Below are positions 30,085 through 38,536 of a stretch of DNA of 64,000 nt, piece after piece. The notes beneath the pieces were generated by a model. It was not told the origin of the DNA, did not search any database, and saw nothing but the letters and a program-made list of their open reading frames with translations. The position numbers were made by a program, and so were the translations under genes. Source of the stretch: Burkholderiales bacterium (GTDB lineage Bacteria > Pseudomonadota > Gammaproteobacteria > Burkholderiales > WYBJ01); assembly GCA_020848435.1 (NCBI GenBank), contig JADLAC010000059.1:1-64000 (forward strand). Direction: 5' to 3'. How positions within the stretch are numbered: the stretch's first letter is position 1; every line of letters starts with the position of its first letter.

Positions 30085-30663
30085 ATGGCGAGCGCCGAGC
30101 GAATGTGGCGCAATCTCCGCGGCCCTGCACGCGCGGCGCGGTCGAGGGCGCGCGCCGGCTGCGTGCTCGCGATCGCGCTTTTCGCCGCTTGTGCCGCCGG
30201 CCTGGCGGCGCAACCGGCGAAGAAGCTGGTCGCTCTCGCGCCGCACGCCGCACCGGCGCTCGAGCTCAAGGACACGCAAGGCAGGCTGCACCGGCTCGCG
30301 GATTACCGCGGCAAGGTCGTGCTGGTGAATTTCTGGGCGACGTGGTGCGAGCCGTGCCGCGAGGAGCTGCCATCGATGCAGGCGCTGCGACGGCGTTCCG
30401 GCGCCGGCCTGGTCGTGCTCGCGGTCAACTATGGCGAGCGTGCCGCGCGCGTCGAGCAGTTCCTCGCGCAACAGCCCTTGGATTTCCCCGCGCTGCTCGA
30501 TGCCTTCGGCCAGGCGCGGCAGACATGGAAGCCACCGCTGCTTCCCGCGAGCTACCTGGTGGGGCGTGACGGGCGAGTGCGCTATCGCGCTCTTGGCGAG
30601 ATCGACTGGTCCGGTGCCGACGCCGAAGCCAGCGTGCGCCGGCTGCTCGCGGAGAGCCCCTGA
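30085..30663 (+). CDS. TlpA/ResA-type periplasmic thioredoxin
   Basis: A 192-residue protein with an N-terminal membrane/signal segment (core about 25-42) and a thioredoxin fold bearing WCEPC with redox cysteines 88 and 91. The preceding FWAT strand and the late LPASYLVGRDG with cis-Pro confirm the fold. Such proteins reduce or oxidise periplasmic thiols, for example in cytochrome c maturation. Here the neighbour is an exported cysteine-dependent transglutaminase-like enzyme whose active-site Cys could be a target; that link is inference from position. Confidence 0.88.
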   Translation: MASAERMWRNLRGPARAARSRARAGCVLAIALFAACAAGLAAQPAKKLVALAPHAAPALELKDTQGRLHRLADYRGKVVLVNFWATWCEPCREELPSMQALRRRSGAGLVVLAVNYGERAARVEQFLAQQPLDFPALLDAFGQARQTWKPPLLPASYLVGRDGRVRYRALGEIDWSGADAEASVRRLLAESP

Positions 30664-30689
30664 GCGCCGCCCGCGGATCGTGCTGCAGA

Positions 30690-31457
30690 TCAGGCGCAGG
30701 CGAGCCGGATCGCTTCGCACTCGCCGCGCTCGTCGCAGCGCAGGAACGATGCCGCGCCATACCAATCGCCGAGCACCCAGCGTTCTCGCCGCCGGCCGTC
30801 GACGACATGCTCATGCCGGGCCGGGCGATGGGTATGGCCGTGGATCATGCGCGTGCAGTCGTAGCGGCGAAATGCGTCGGCGACGGCGCGCGGTGCGACA
30901 TCCATGATTTCATCCGGCTTCGCTTTCTGGCTCGACTGGCTGTCGGCGCGTAGATCGAGCGCGATCGCACGCCGCTCGTCCAGGGACTTGGCCAGGAACG
31001 CGCGCTGAAAATCCGGGGCGTGAACCTTGCTGCGAAAGGCTTGGTAGTCCGGATCGTCGAGGCACAAGGTATCGCCGTGCAGGAGCAAAGTGCGCCGCCC
31101 CGGCCCGGCGATGACGGCGGCATCGGGCAGCAGCTCGAGCTTCGCGGCACGGGCAAAGTGCTCGCCCAGCAGGAAATCGCGGTTGCCTTGCATGAGGTGC
31201 AGCGCGCAACCGCGCTCGGCCAGGGCCGCCAGATCGGCAGCAACCGCGGCGTGAAAGGGATCGGCGAGATCGTCATCGCCGATCCAGTAGTCGAACAGAT
31301 CACCGAGTATGAAGAGCGCGTCCGCGGCGGGCGCTTGGCGCAGGAACTGGCCGAATACCCGGCGCATGGCCGGGCGCTCGGGCGAAAGATGCAGGTCGGA
31401 GACGAACCAGCTCGTTCGCTGCGCCGCCAGCTCGAGGGTGGGGACAGGCGCGATCAT
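30690..31457 (-). CDS. lpxH: UDP-2,3-diacylglucosamine diphosphatase
   Basis: Hydrolyses UDP-2,3-diacylglucosamine to lipid X in lipid A synthesis, at the inner membrane face. The 255-residue calcineurin-like phosphoesterase has all metal motifs: SDLHL (Asp21, His23), GDLFDYW (Asp53), GNRDF (91-95), LLHGDT (His127) and HGHTHR (His206, 208, 210). ATG 31455-31457 lacks an obvious Shine-Dalgarno. It is last in a leftward run after ppiB, the same ppiB-lpxH link seen in E. coli. Confidence 0.95.
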   Translation of the reverse strand: MIAPVPTLELAAQRTSWFVSDLHLSPERPAMRRVFGQFLRQAPAADALFILGDLFDYWIGDDDLADPFHAAVAADLAALAERGCALHLMQGNRDFLLGEHFARAAKLELLPDAAVIAGPGRRTLLLHGDTLCLDDPDYQAFRSKVHAPDFQRAFLAKSLDERRAIALDLRADSQSSQKAKPDEIMDVAPRAVADAFRRYDCTRMIHGHTHRPARHEHVVDGRRRERWVLGDWYGAASFLRCDERGECEAIRLACA

Positions 31458-31510
31458 CGCGAGCGGGCGCCGGCCGAGCTCACGAACGGCGAAGCGCGCG
31501 GGAATTTGCC

Positions 31511-31604
31511 GTGATTTCTGGCCCTCCGAACCAGGCCGCCTTCAGCGCGTGCGCGATCGACTGCATGAGCATGCCGTAGGTCATTTCCGGCGCCCCGAAC
31601 CAGG
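31511..31604. repeat. Imperfect direct repeat between ppiB and lpxH
   Basis: Two 25-nt copies (31511-31535 and 31580-31604) match at 21 positions and lie 69 nt apart, a multiple of three. On the minus strand both read in one frame as WFGGPEIT and WFGAPEMT. A 34-codon open frame from an internal ATG, ending about 22 bp before lpxH, carries one of the two units. No good ribosome site precedes it, so I do not call a gene. Confidence 0.5.
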
Positions 31605-31610
31605 ATGTCC

Positions 31611-32108
31611 TCAGGGTGCGACCACTTCGGCCCGCTCGATCACGACGTCGTCCTGCGGCACGTCCTGATGGCCGGCGCGCGCTCCGGTGCGCACTTTCTT
31701 GATCCGATCGACCACCTCCTGGCCCGCGACGACGCGGCCGAACACGCAATAGCCCCAGCCCTGCGGCGTCGCCGCCGTGTAGTCGAGGAAGTCGTTGTTG
31801 GCCACGTTGATGAAGAACTGCGCCGTGGCCGAGTGCGGATTGGACGTGCGCGCCATGGCGAGAGTGTAGGGCTCGTTCTTCAAGCCGTTGTCGGCTTCGT
31901 TCTTCACCGGCGCGCGGGTCGGCTTCTGTTTCATGCCGGGCTCGAAACCGCCGCCCTGGATCATGAAATCGTCGATGACGCGATGGAACAGCGTATTGTC
32001 GAAATGCTTATCCTCGACGTATTGCAGAAAGTTGGCGACCGTGAGCGGCGCCTTGTCGGCATCGAGCTCGATCGAAAGCTCGCCGTAGTTGGTATGCAGC
32101 TTCACCAT
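31611..32108 (-). CDS. ppiB: Peptidyl-prolyl cis-trans isomerase B (cytoplasmic cyclophilin)
   Basis: Catalyses prolyl isomerisation in the cytoplasm. The 165-residue protein has no signal peptide ([16 protein letters not shown]) and carries the cyclophilin core: [32 protein letters not shown] and GYCVFGRVV. It lies 18 bp downstream of a second, exported cyclophilin, so the two probably arose by tandem duplication and compartment specialisation. Confidence 0.94.
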   Translation of the reverse strand: MVKLHTNYGELSIELDADKAPLTVANFLQYVEDKHFDNTLFHRVIDDFMIQGGGFEPGMKQKPTRAPVKNEADNGLKNEPYTLAMARTSNPHSATAQFFINVANNDFLDYTAATPQGWGYCVFGRVVAGQEVVDRIKKVRTGARAGHQDVPQDDVVIERAEVVAP

Positions 32109-32126
32109 GAAAACGACTCCTGGCAG

Positions 32127-32741
32127 TCAATTGGAAGATACGATGCGCACGCTCTGAATGACGATCGGCTTGAGCGGCACGTTCTGATGCGGCCCGCGGT
32201 TGCCGGTCGGCACCGCCACGATCTTGTTCACCACGTCCATGCCCTGCGTGATCTTGCCAAACACGCAATACCCGAACCCTTGCTGGGTCGGACCGGTGAA
32301 ATTGAGGAAGTCGTTGTCGGCGACGTTGATGAAGAACTGCGCCGTGGCCGAATGCGGATTGGGCGTGCGCGCCATGGCGAGCGTACCGGCGGTGTTCTTG
32401 AGGCCGTTCTGCGCTTCGTTGGCGATCGGATCGCGGGTCTTCTTCTGCTCCATGTCGGGCGTGAAGCCGCCGCCTTGCACCATGAAGCCAGGAATGACGC
32501 GGTGGAAGATCGTGCCGTCGAAGAATCGCTCCTTCGCGTACTGGAGAAAATTCTCCACCGTCTTCGGCGCCTTGTCGGCGTACAGCTCGGCCCGCAGGGT
32601 GCCGGCGCTGGTCGCTATTTCGACCACGGGATTCGCCGCCCAGGCAGGCAGGCAAGCGGCGAGGGCGACGGCGGCGCAAACGGCGCGCCTGGCCGCACGG
32701 CGAAACGAGGCAGCAAGCTCGAAGACGGGCACGATCATCAC
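32127..32741 (-). CDS. ppiA: Periplasmic peptidyl-prolyl cis-trans isomerase A (cyclophilin)
   Basis: A 204-residue cyclophilin with a signal peptide ending near LPAWAAN, so a periplasmic prolyl isomerase. The core has [31 protein letters not shown] and GYCVFGKITQG, closely parallel to the ppiB product next door. GTG 32739-32741 is favoured because GGAGG lies 9 nt upstream; the ATG one codon later is the alternative. It follows the TPR protein gene and precedes ppiB. Confidence 0.93.
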   Translation of the reverse strand: MMIVPVFELAASFRRAARRAVCAAVALAACLPAWAANPVVEIATSAGTLRAELYADKAPKTVENFLQYAKERFFDGTIFHRVIPGFMVQGGGFTPDMEQKKTRDPIANEAQNGLKNTAGTLAMARTPNPHSATAQFFINVADNDFLNFTGPTQQGFGYCVFGKITQGMDVVNKIVAVPTGNRGPHQNVPLKPIVIQSVRIVSSN

Positions 32742-32848
32742 GATTAGAAGCCTCCGCGGGCGATCAGGTTCAGACGGACATGCATTCCATGGCGGCGCGG
32801 CTTGCCTGCACGCAGCGCCGCATCGATTCGCGGCAACGCTTGCCGATC

Positions 32849-33367
32849 CTATTTGAGCACGCGCTCGATCTGCTCGCGCTTGGTTCGAACGCCGGCTGCC
32901 TTGGGATCGAGCTTGCCTGCGCGCTCGTAGGACTGCGCGGCCATGCGCGCATAGATGTCGCCCAAGTTTTCGTGCGCGAGCGCATAGCCGGGATGGGCAA
33001 GGATGGCCGTCTCCAGCACCCGGCGCGCATCTTCATAGCGCCCCTTGGCCGCGTACAGGACCGCGAGGTTGTTGTATGGCTCCGGCAATTCCGGCCGCTC
33101 TTCGTTCAAGGCCCTGAATGCGGCGATCGCCTCGTCCGACTTGTGTTGCTCGACGAGGATGACGCCGCGCAGAAAACGCCCGCGCGCATCCTTCGGGTTG
33201 TCTTTCAGGAACGCGTCGATCCGGCTCAGCGCCGCGGCGCTCTGGCCCTTGTTCAAGAGCGCACGCGCGTCGTCCACGCCATCCGCCCGCACCGCGACCG
33301 CGGCGGCGAGCAGCACCGCGGCGAGCAGCACCGCGGCGAGCCAGCCTGAGCGGGAGAGCTTACGCAT
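32849..33367 (-). CDS. Exported TPR-repeat protein
   Basis: A 172-residue protein with a signal peptide ([28 protein letters not shown]) and about three TPR units, the clearest being [23 protein letters not shown] and [17 protein letters not shown]. The signal-peptide core is built from a 15-bp tandem duplication that repeats LLAAV. It is probably a periplasmic scaffold; a pairing with the following periplasmic PpiA is plausible but unproven. ATG 33365-33367 lacks a ribosome site, and an ATG 14 codons upstream (33408-33410) is an alternative start. Confidence 0.85.
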   Translation of the reverse strand: MRKLSRSGWLAAVLLAAVLLAAAVAVRADGVDDARALLNKGQSAAALSRIDAFLKDNPKDARGRFLRGVILVEQHKSDEAIAAFRALNEERPELPEPYNNLAVLYAAKGRYEDARRVLETAILAHPGYALAHENLGDIYARMAAQSYERAGKLDPKAAGVRTKREQIERVLK

Positions 33368-33372
33368 CGTGC

Positions 33373-33426
33373 TATACTTTTTTCGATCCGCGACAGGGGG
33401 TTGCAACATGAACCCGGCGGATTCTA
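33373..33426. promoter_or_regulatory. Divergent promoter region, TPR gene / cysS
   Basis: TATACT (33373-33378, plus strand) could serve cysS. TAGAAT on the minus strand (33421-33426) could serve the TPR gene. Neither has a good -35, so only the -10 boxes support this. Confidence 0.3.
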
Positions 33427-33517
33427 CCAAATGGCAATTGGCGCGCACACCATTTCCGCGAGGGAGCGCCGTGGGAGATGGTGTGCGTCGTCGTTTCAGC
33501 GGGAGGAAGTTGGCCGC

Positions 33518-34888
33518 ATGCTGCGCATCTACAACACGCTCACGCGCTCGAAGCAGGATTTCGTGCCGCTGGTGCCGCGCCAGGTCCGCATGTACGTGTG
33601 CGGGATGACGGTATACGACTATTGTCATCTCGGCCATGCGCGCGTGATGGTGGTGTTCGATACGGTCGTGCGCTGGCTGCGCCGATCGGGCTTCGCGGTC
33701 GAGTATGTGCGCAACATCACCGACATCGACGACAAGATCATCAAGCGCGCGCTCGACAACAACGAGCCCATCGACGCGCTCACCGAGCGCTTCATCCAGG
33801 CCATGGATGAGGATGCCGCCGCGCTCGGTGTGATCAAGCCAGACCACGAGCCGCGCGCCACCGAGCACGTCGAGGGCATGCTCGCCATGATCTCGCGGCT
33901 GATGGATCGCGGCATTGCCTATGCCATTGCCGGCGGCGACGTGTATTTCTCGGTGCGCGACTTCCCCGGCTACGGCAAGCTGTCGGGGAAATCGCTGGAG
34001 GACCTGCGCGCCGGCGAGCGCGTCGAGATCGCCGGCGACAAGCGCGATCCGCTCGACTTCGTGCTGTGGAAAGCCGCCAAGCCCGGCGAGCCGGCGTGGG
34101 ACTCCCCCTGGGGCAAGGGCCGACCGGGCTGGCACATCGAGTGCTCGGTGATGAGCGAGCATCACCTCGGAGCGCACTTCGATATTCACGGCGGCGGCCA
34201 GGACTTGCAGTTCCCGCACCACGAAAACGAGATCGCACAGTCCGAAGGCGCGCACGGCCACACGTTCGTCAATTACTGGATGCACAACGGCTTCGTTCGC
34301 GTCGACGACGAGAAGATGTCGAAATCGCTCGGCAACTTCTTCACCGTGCGCGAGGTGCTCGCCAAGTACGATCCCGAGGTCGTGCGCTTTTTCATTCTGC
34401 GCGCGCACTACCGCAGCCCGCTCAATTATTCCGACCAGCACCTCGACGACGCGCGCGCGGCCCTCACTCGCCTGTATACCGCGCTCAAGACCACGCCCGC
34501 GGTCGCGGTCTCGATCGATTGGTCGGACCCGTATGCGGCCCGCTTCCAGGCGGCGATGGACGACGATTTCAATACCGCCGAAGCAATTGCCGTATTGTTC
34601 GAGCTCGCCAACGAGGCCAATAAGGTGCATTCGGCGCAGCATGCCGGCCTGTTGCGCGCGCTCGGCGCCGTCCTGGGCCTCCTTGAGCGCGATCCGACCG
34701 CGTACCTGCAAGCGGCGCCGGCCGCCGCCGGATTGGCGCCGGCGGATATCGAAGCGCGCATCGCCCAGCGCGTCGCCGCCCGCAAGGCGCGTGATTTCGC
34801 CGCCGCCGATCGCATTCGCCAGGAGCTGCTCGACGCGGGCATCGTGCTGGAAGACGGCCCGCGGGGCACCCTCTGGCGCCGCGGCTGA
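33518..34888 (+). CDS. cysS: Cysteine--tRNA ligase
   Basis: Charges tRNA-Cys in the cytoplasm. ATG 33518 ([15 protein letters not shown]) follows GGAGGA by 10 nt and gives 456 residues. Zinc ligands begin with the Cys of [18 protein letters not shown], which also holds the HIGH-type motif HLGH; later zinc ligands are in WHIECSVM and HHENE. The KMSKS loop is [10 protein letters not shown]. The open frame continues 39 codons upstream without family similarity. It is divergent from the TPR-ppiA-ppiB-lpxH run. Confidence 0.96.
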   Translation: MLRIYNTLTRSKQDFVPLVPRQVRMYVCGMTVYDYCHLGHARVMVVFDTVVRWLRRSGFAVEYVRNITDIDDKIIKRALDNNEPIDALTERFIQAMDEDAAALGVIKPDHEPRATEHVEGMLAMISRLMDRGIAYAIAGGDVYFSVRDFPGYGKLSGKSLEDLRAGERVEIAGDKRDPLDFVLWKAAKPGEPAWDSPWGKGRPGWHIECSVMSEHHLGAHFDIHGGGQDLQFPHHENEIAQSEGAHGHTFVNYWMHNGFVRVDDEKMSKSLGNFFTVREVLAKYDPEVVRFFILRAHYRSPLNYSDQHLDDARAALTRLYTALKTTPAVAVSIDWSDPYAARFQAAMDDDFNTAEAIAVLFELANEANKVHSAQHAGLLRALGAVLGLLERDPTAYLQAAPAAAGLAPADIEARIAQRVAARKARDFAAADRIRQELLDAGIVLEDGPRGTLWRRG

Positions 34889-34958
34889 AGCGGTGCCTGA
34901 AATGGGCACGCATACCATTCCCCACATTGTCCTGTTACACCTGGCCGCGTTCTGAGCC

Positions 34959-36203
34959 ATGCCGGCGGCGCAGAGCGCACTGGGTCTCATCGCCTTGCTC
35001 GGGCTCGCCTGGCTCGCGAGCGAGCGCCGGCGCGAGGTGCCATGGCGCACGGTGCTCGCGGGGCTGGCGCTGCAAATCGCGCTGGCGCTCCTGCTGCTGA
35101 AGCTACCCGCCGCCAAGCAGGCCTTCCTCGCCCTCAACGAGACGATGTTCGCGCTCGACCGCGCGACCCAGGCGGGAACGTCGTTCGTGTTCGGCTACCT
35201 GGGCGGCGGCGCGTTGCCGTTCGCGGAGACGGCACCCGGCGCGAGCTTCGTCCTCGCGTTTCGCGCCTTGCCCCTGGTGCTCGTGATCAGCGCCTTGTCG
35301 GCGCTGCTGTTCCATTGGCGCATCCTGCCGCTGCTCGTGGGCGCGTTCGCGCGCCTATTGCAGCGGGCGATGGGCATCGGCGGCGCAGTCGGCGTGTCGA
35401 CCGCGGCCAACGTGTTCGTCGGCATGGTCGAGGCGCCGCTATTCATTCGGCCGTACCTGCGCCAGTTGAGCCGCGGCGAGCTCTTCATGGTCATGACCTG
35501 CGGCATGGCGAGCATCGCCGGGACGGTGATGGTGCTCTATGCCGCCGTGCTGGGCAATGCCGTGCCCGAGGCGCTCGGGCATATCCTGGCAGCATCGCTG
35601 GTGAGCGCGCCGGCCGCGATCGTGGTGGCGGCGCTCATGGTACCCCCGCACGGCGACCAAACCGCGGGCGGGCGCATCGCGCTCGAACGCGCCGACAGCA
35701 GCATGGACGCGATAACGCGCGGTACGCTCGCGGGGATCGAAATCCTGATCCAGATCGTCGCGCTGCTGATCGTACTGGTGGCGCTGGTCACGCTGATCAA
35801 CCTGGCACTGGGCACGCTGCCGCACGTGGCAGGCGATGCCGTGACCTTACAACGTGCCTTGGGTGCGGTGATGGCGCCCTTCACCTGGCTCGCCGGCATC
35901 CCCTGGGACGAGGCTGTTACGGCCGGTCGTCTCATGGGCATCAAGACCGTGCTCAACGAGTTTCTCGCCTATATCGAGTTGGGCAGGCTGCCTGCGGACG
36001 CCTTGTCCGAGCGCTCGCGCATCATCATGACCTATGCCTTGTGCGGCTTCGCCAACTTCGGCAGTCTCGGCATCATGATCGGCGGCATGGGCGCGATGGT
36101 GCCCGAGCGGCGCGCCGAAATCGTCGCGCTCGGCATGAAGTCGCTGCTCTCGGGAACGCTCGCCACCTTGGCGACGGGCGCCACGGTCGGGCTCATCTGG
36201 TAG
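34959..36203 (+). CDS. Concentrative nucleoside transporter (CNT/NupC family)
   Basis: A 414-residue inner-membrane protein with about 8-10 helices that imports nucleosides by ion symport. CNT signatures are present: GGAVGVSTAANVFVGMVEAPL, which contributes substrate-binding residues, and MGIKTVLNEFLAY in the second half. The late IIMTYALCGFANFGSLGI segment is also typical. It follows cysS by 70 bp. The unknown MSS51-like gene follows after 4 bp, suggesting they are transcribed together. Confidence 0.92.
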   Translation: MPAAQSALGLIALLGLAWLASERRREVPWRTVLAGLALQIALALLLLKLPAAKQAFLALNETMFALDRATQAGTSFVFGYLGGGALPFAETAPGASFVLAFRALPLVLVISALSALLFHWRILPLLVGAFARLLQRAMGIGGAVGVSTAANVFVGMVEAPLFIRPYLRQLSRGELFMVMTCGMASIAGTVMVLYAAVLGNAVPEALGHILAASLVSAPAAIVVAALMVPPHGDQTAGGRIALERADSSMDAITRGTLAGIEILIQIVALLIVLVALVTLINLALGTLPHVAGDAVTLQRALGAVMAPFTWLAGIPWDEAVTAGRLMGIKTVLNEFLAYIELGRLPADALSERSRIIMTYALCGFANFGSLGIMIGGMGAMVPERRAEIVALGMKSLLSGTLATLATGATVGLIW

Positions 36204-36207
36204 CGCC

Positions 36208-37338
36208 GTGGCGACGCTGGATCGGGCCCCGGTGATGAGCGCGAATTGGGACGCGCTCGTCGCGACACTCGCTCGCGAGCACTGCGCCGGCGCGCTGCAA
36301 GCCGCACCCGGGCCGACGGTGCAAGGCGTGCTGGCCGCGCCGGTGGCCATCGCCCGCTGGATCGCCTCGTCGCAGCCGGTGTTGGCCGAGCGGGATTGCT
36401 TGCGGCTCGTGGTGATCGGCGCGGAGAAGCTCGACGCCGTCGACGCCGGGCGCTGGTACCAATGGCTGCCCGCATTGCTCGGCAGCCCCGGCCGGGTCGA
36501 AGTCACGCTGATCGGCGATCGCCTGCAGACCCGCTTCGAGTCGCCCCTGCGCGCGCAGGCGCCGGCGCGCGCAGCCGAGCTTCGCATCGGCACCCTGGCG
36601 GATTGCTCGAGCGCGATCACGCCCGGCGGCTATGACCTCGCCGTGTTATTCCATCCCGGCTTTCAGAAGCACCGCGGCTGGCTCACTGACGGCAGCCTCG
36701 CGCACGTCCTTGCCGCCGGCATTCCGCTACTCGCGGCGTCCTTCGAGGCGGACGAGTACGAGATGGATCGGTGGGTGATCGAGTGCTACGGTTTTTCCGT
36801 GGCGGGCGCGCTGGTGCTCAACCCGCTGTGCGTCGACTTGAGCGAAGCGGACGCGGTCGTGCATTGGGGCGGTGCCTTGTGGCAATTCGGTCCGGCGATC
36901 CCTGCCGCGGGTCACGCGATCGATCGCGAGCGCCTCGCCGCGCTCGATCGCCTCGGCGACATGGTGATGCACTCGCTGCTCCTTCGCCTGCGGCCGCATG
37001 CGCCGTACGGCGTCGCCGTCCAGGCACGTACGGCGCAGGGCGGCACGCGCGCCCTGATCTATCTGTTCGACGATTACTTCGTCGACCCGCTCGATGGCAC
37101 GGTCCTGGCCTTGTCCGGCGCCGACTTCAAGCCGCTGGCGCGGCTCGATGCCGATGAGCTCGCACGCCATCCCGGCGCCGAGGCATCGGCGCTGGCAAAC
37201 GCGGTCTGGGCGGCAGGAGTGAAATACCGGCGCTTGCTGGGCACCTATCCGGCCATCGATGCCGAGGCTCGCCGCACGAGCGCCGGCGCGATGCATGCGA
37301 GCCTGGAGGACAAGATCCAGCGGCTGTTCGAGCCTTGA
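36208..37338 (+). CDS. Protein with MSS51-C-like domain, function unknown
   Basis: A 376-residue soluble protein, GTG start at 36208 or ATG at 36235. The middle part alternates strands and helices as LRLVVIGAEKLDAVDAGRWYQWLPALLG, VEVTLIGDRL, then YDLAVLFHPGFQKHRGWLTDG. I read this as resembling the C-terminal domain of eukaryotic MSS51/MYND-finger proteins, a Rossmann-like fold of unknown activity. No zinc finger is present. A late LIYLFDDYFVDPLDGTVL segment looks like a separate small beta unit. It sits 4 bp after the nucleoside transporter and converges on the GST gene. The family call is from pattern memory only. Confidence 0.5.
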   Translation: MATLDRAPVMSANWDALVATLAREHCAGALQAAPGPTVQGVLAAPVAIARWIASSQPVLAERDCLRLVVIGAEKLDAVDAGRWYQWLPALLGSPGRVEVTLIGDRLQTRFESPLRAQAPARAAELRIGTLADCSSAITPGGYDLAVLFHPGFQKHRGWLTDGSLAHVLAAGIPLLAASFEADEYEMDRWVIECYGFSVAGALVLNPLCVDLSEADAVVHWGGALWQFGPAIPAAGHAIDRERLAALDRLGDMVMHSLLLRLRPHAPYGVAVQARTAQGGTRALIYLFDDYFVDPLDGTVLALSGADFKPLARLDADELARHPGAEASALANAVWAAGVKYRRLLGTYPAIDAEARRTSAGAMHASLEDKIQRLFEP

Positions 37339-37373
37339 GCGCGAATGCGGCTGCGCTGCGGGTGTGCTCCGCT

Positions 37374-37994
37374 TCAGGTCAGCGGCAGCATGACGTGTTG
37401 CTGATACGCGGGACGCTCGGTGAGTCGGCGATACCAGGCTTCGACGTTGCGCATCGCCGGGCGCTCGAGGTTGAGCGCGAACCAGCGGTACGCGGCGACG
37501 CCGAGTGGAATGTCGCCCATGGTGAAGGTCGTTCCGCCGATGAATTTCTTGCCGGTGAGCTGGCCGTCGAGCAGGCTCAAGGACTTGATGAAGCGCAGCC
37601 GCGCGGCATCGACGGCAGCCATGTCGCGCTGCTCGGCCTGGGTGCGGATCAATTGCCAGAACACGACTCGCAGGTCAGCCTCGAAGCTGGTGTGATACCA
37701 GTCCATCCACCTGTCGATGTCGGCGAAGGCGCGCGGCGTAGCGGGCCACAGCGTGCCCAGGCCGTGCACCCCGGAGAGATAGCGCACGATCGCGTGCGAC
37801 TCCCACAACACCCACTCGCCCTCCTCGATCATGGGCACGCGGCCGTTCGGATTCTTGCCCAGGTATTCCGGGGTGTTGTTGATGCCGAACTCCATGCCGG
37901 CGTCGATGCGCTCGTACTGCAGGTTGAGCTCGCCGCAGCACCACAACACCTTCTGCACGTTGATCGAGTTCCTGCGTCCCCAGATCCTCAGCAT
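37374..37994 (-). CDS. Glutathione S-transferase family protein
   Basis: A 206-residue GST with an N-terminal thioredoxin-like domain (MLRIWGRRNSINVQKVLW; Ser near residue 10 as likely thiol-activating residue), the cis-Pro segment GRVPMIEEG, and the gamma-Glu binding ESHAIVRYL, followed by an all-helical C-terminal domain. Substrate is unknown. It lies 68 bp beyond coxG on the same strand, so it may ride on the cox transcript. Confidence 0.9.
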   Translation of the reverse strand: MLRIWGRRNSINVQKVLWCCGELNLQYERIDAGMEFGINNTPEYLGKNPNGRVPMIEEGEWVLWESHAIVRYLSGVHGLGTLWPATPRAFADIDRWMDWYHTSFEADLRVVFWQLIRTQAEQRDMAAVDAARLRFIKSLSLLDGQLTGKKFIGGTTFTMGDIPLGVAAYRWFALNLERPAMRNVEAWYRRLTERPAYQQHVMLPLT

Positions 37995-38062
37995 GCCTGG
38001 TCTCCCGCGCGGTGTTGTTGTGGCCGCCAGTATAGCCGCATAAGTCGCGCCGTCGCGTGGCG

Positions 38063-38536
38063 CTAGGACGCCGGTCCGGCCTCCTTGGCCGGCGCGGCGG
38101 CGCTCAAGTGCTTGTTGAATGCGCTGAAGAACTGGTCGGCGAGCTTGCGGGCCGTACCGTCGATCAGCCTGGAGCCGATCTGGGCGAGCTTTCCGCCCAC
38201 GTTGGCTTTCACGGCGTAAGCGAGCCGGGTCGTGTCGCCTTCGGGGCTCAACTTGACCGACGCTGCCCCCTTGGCGAAGCCCGCGACACCGCCCTGGCCT
38301 TCGAAGCTGAGGTTGTAGGAATGCGGCGGGTCGAGATCGGCCAAGGTGAGCTTGCCCTTGAAGCGCGCGCTCACCGGTCCGACCTTGGCCGTCAGCACGA
38401 CGTCGAATTGATTGTCGCCGTTGGGCGCGATCGATTCACAGCCCGGGATGCAGGCTTTCAGTATTTCGAGGTCGTTGAGCGCCTGCCACGTCGTTTCCTG
38501 TCGGACCGGAATGTGTTGCTCGCCTGTCATCTCCAT
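38063..38536 (-). CDS. coxG: CoxG-like SRPBCC-fold protein
   Basis: A 157-residue protein of the CO-dehydrogenase subunit G family (START/SRPBCC fold). The start MEMTGEQHIPVRQETTWQALND and the core LKACIPGCESI and FKGKLTLADL are family marks. Characterised relatives help bind the enzyme or its assembly proteins to the membrane. ATG 38534-38536 has an excellent GGAGG 7 nt upstream, yet both lie inside the coxE frame, giving a 101-nt overlap. It is the last cox gene of the cluster. Confidence 0.9.
   Translation of the reverse strand: MEMTGEQHIPVRQETTWQALNDLEILKACIPGCESIAPNGDNQFDVVLTAKVGPVSARFKGKLTLADLDPPHSYNLSFEGQGGVAGFAKGAASVKLSPEGDTTRLAYAVKANVGGKLAQIGSRLIDGTARKLADQFFSAFNKHLSAAAPAKEAGPAS

Noticed and set aside
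32849-35137. 762-codon minus-strand frame
   Set aside because: Only its last 172 codons (the TPR protein) are real; the rest is antisense to cysS.
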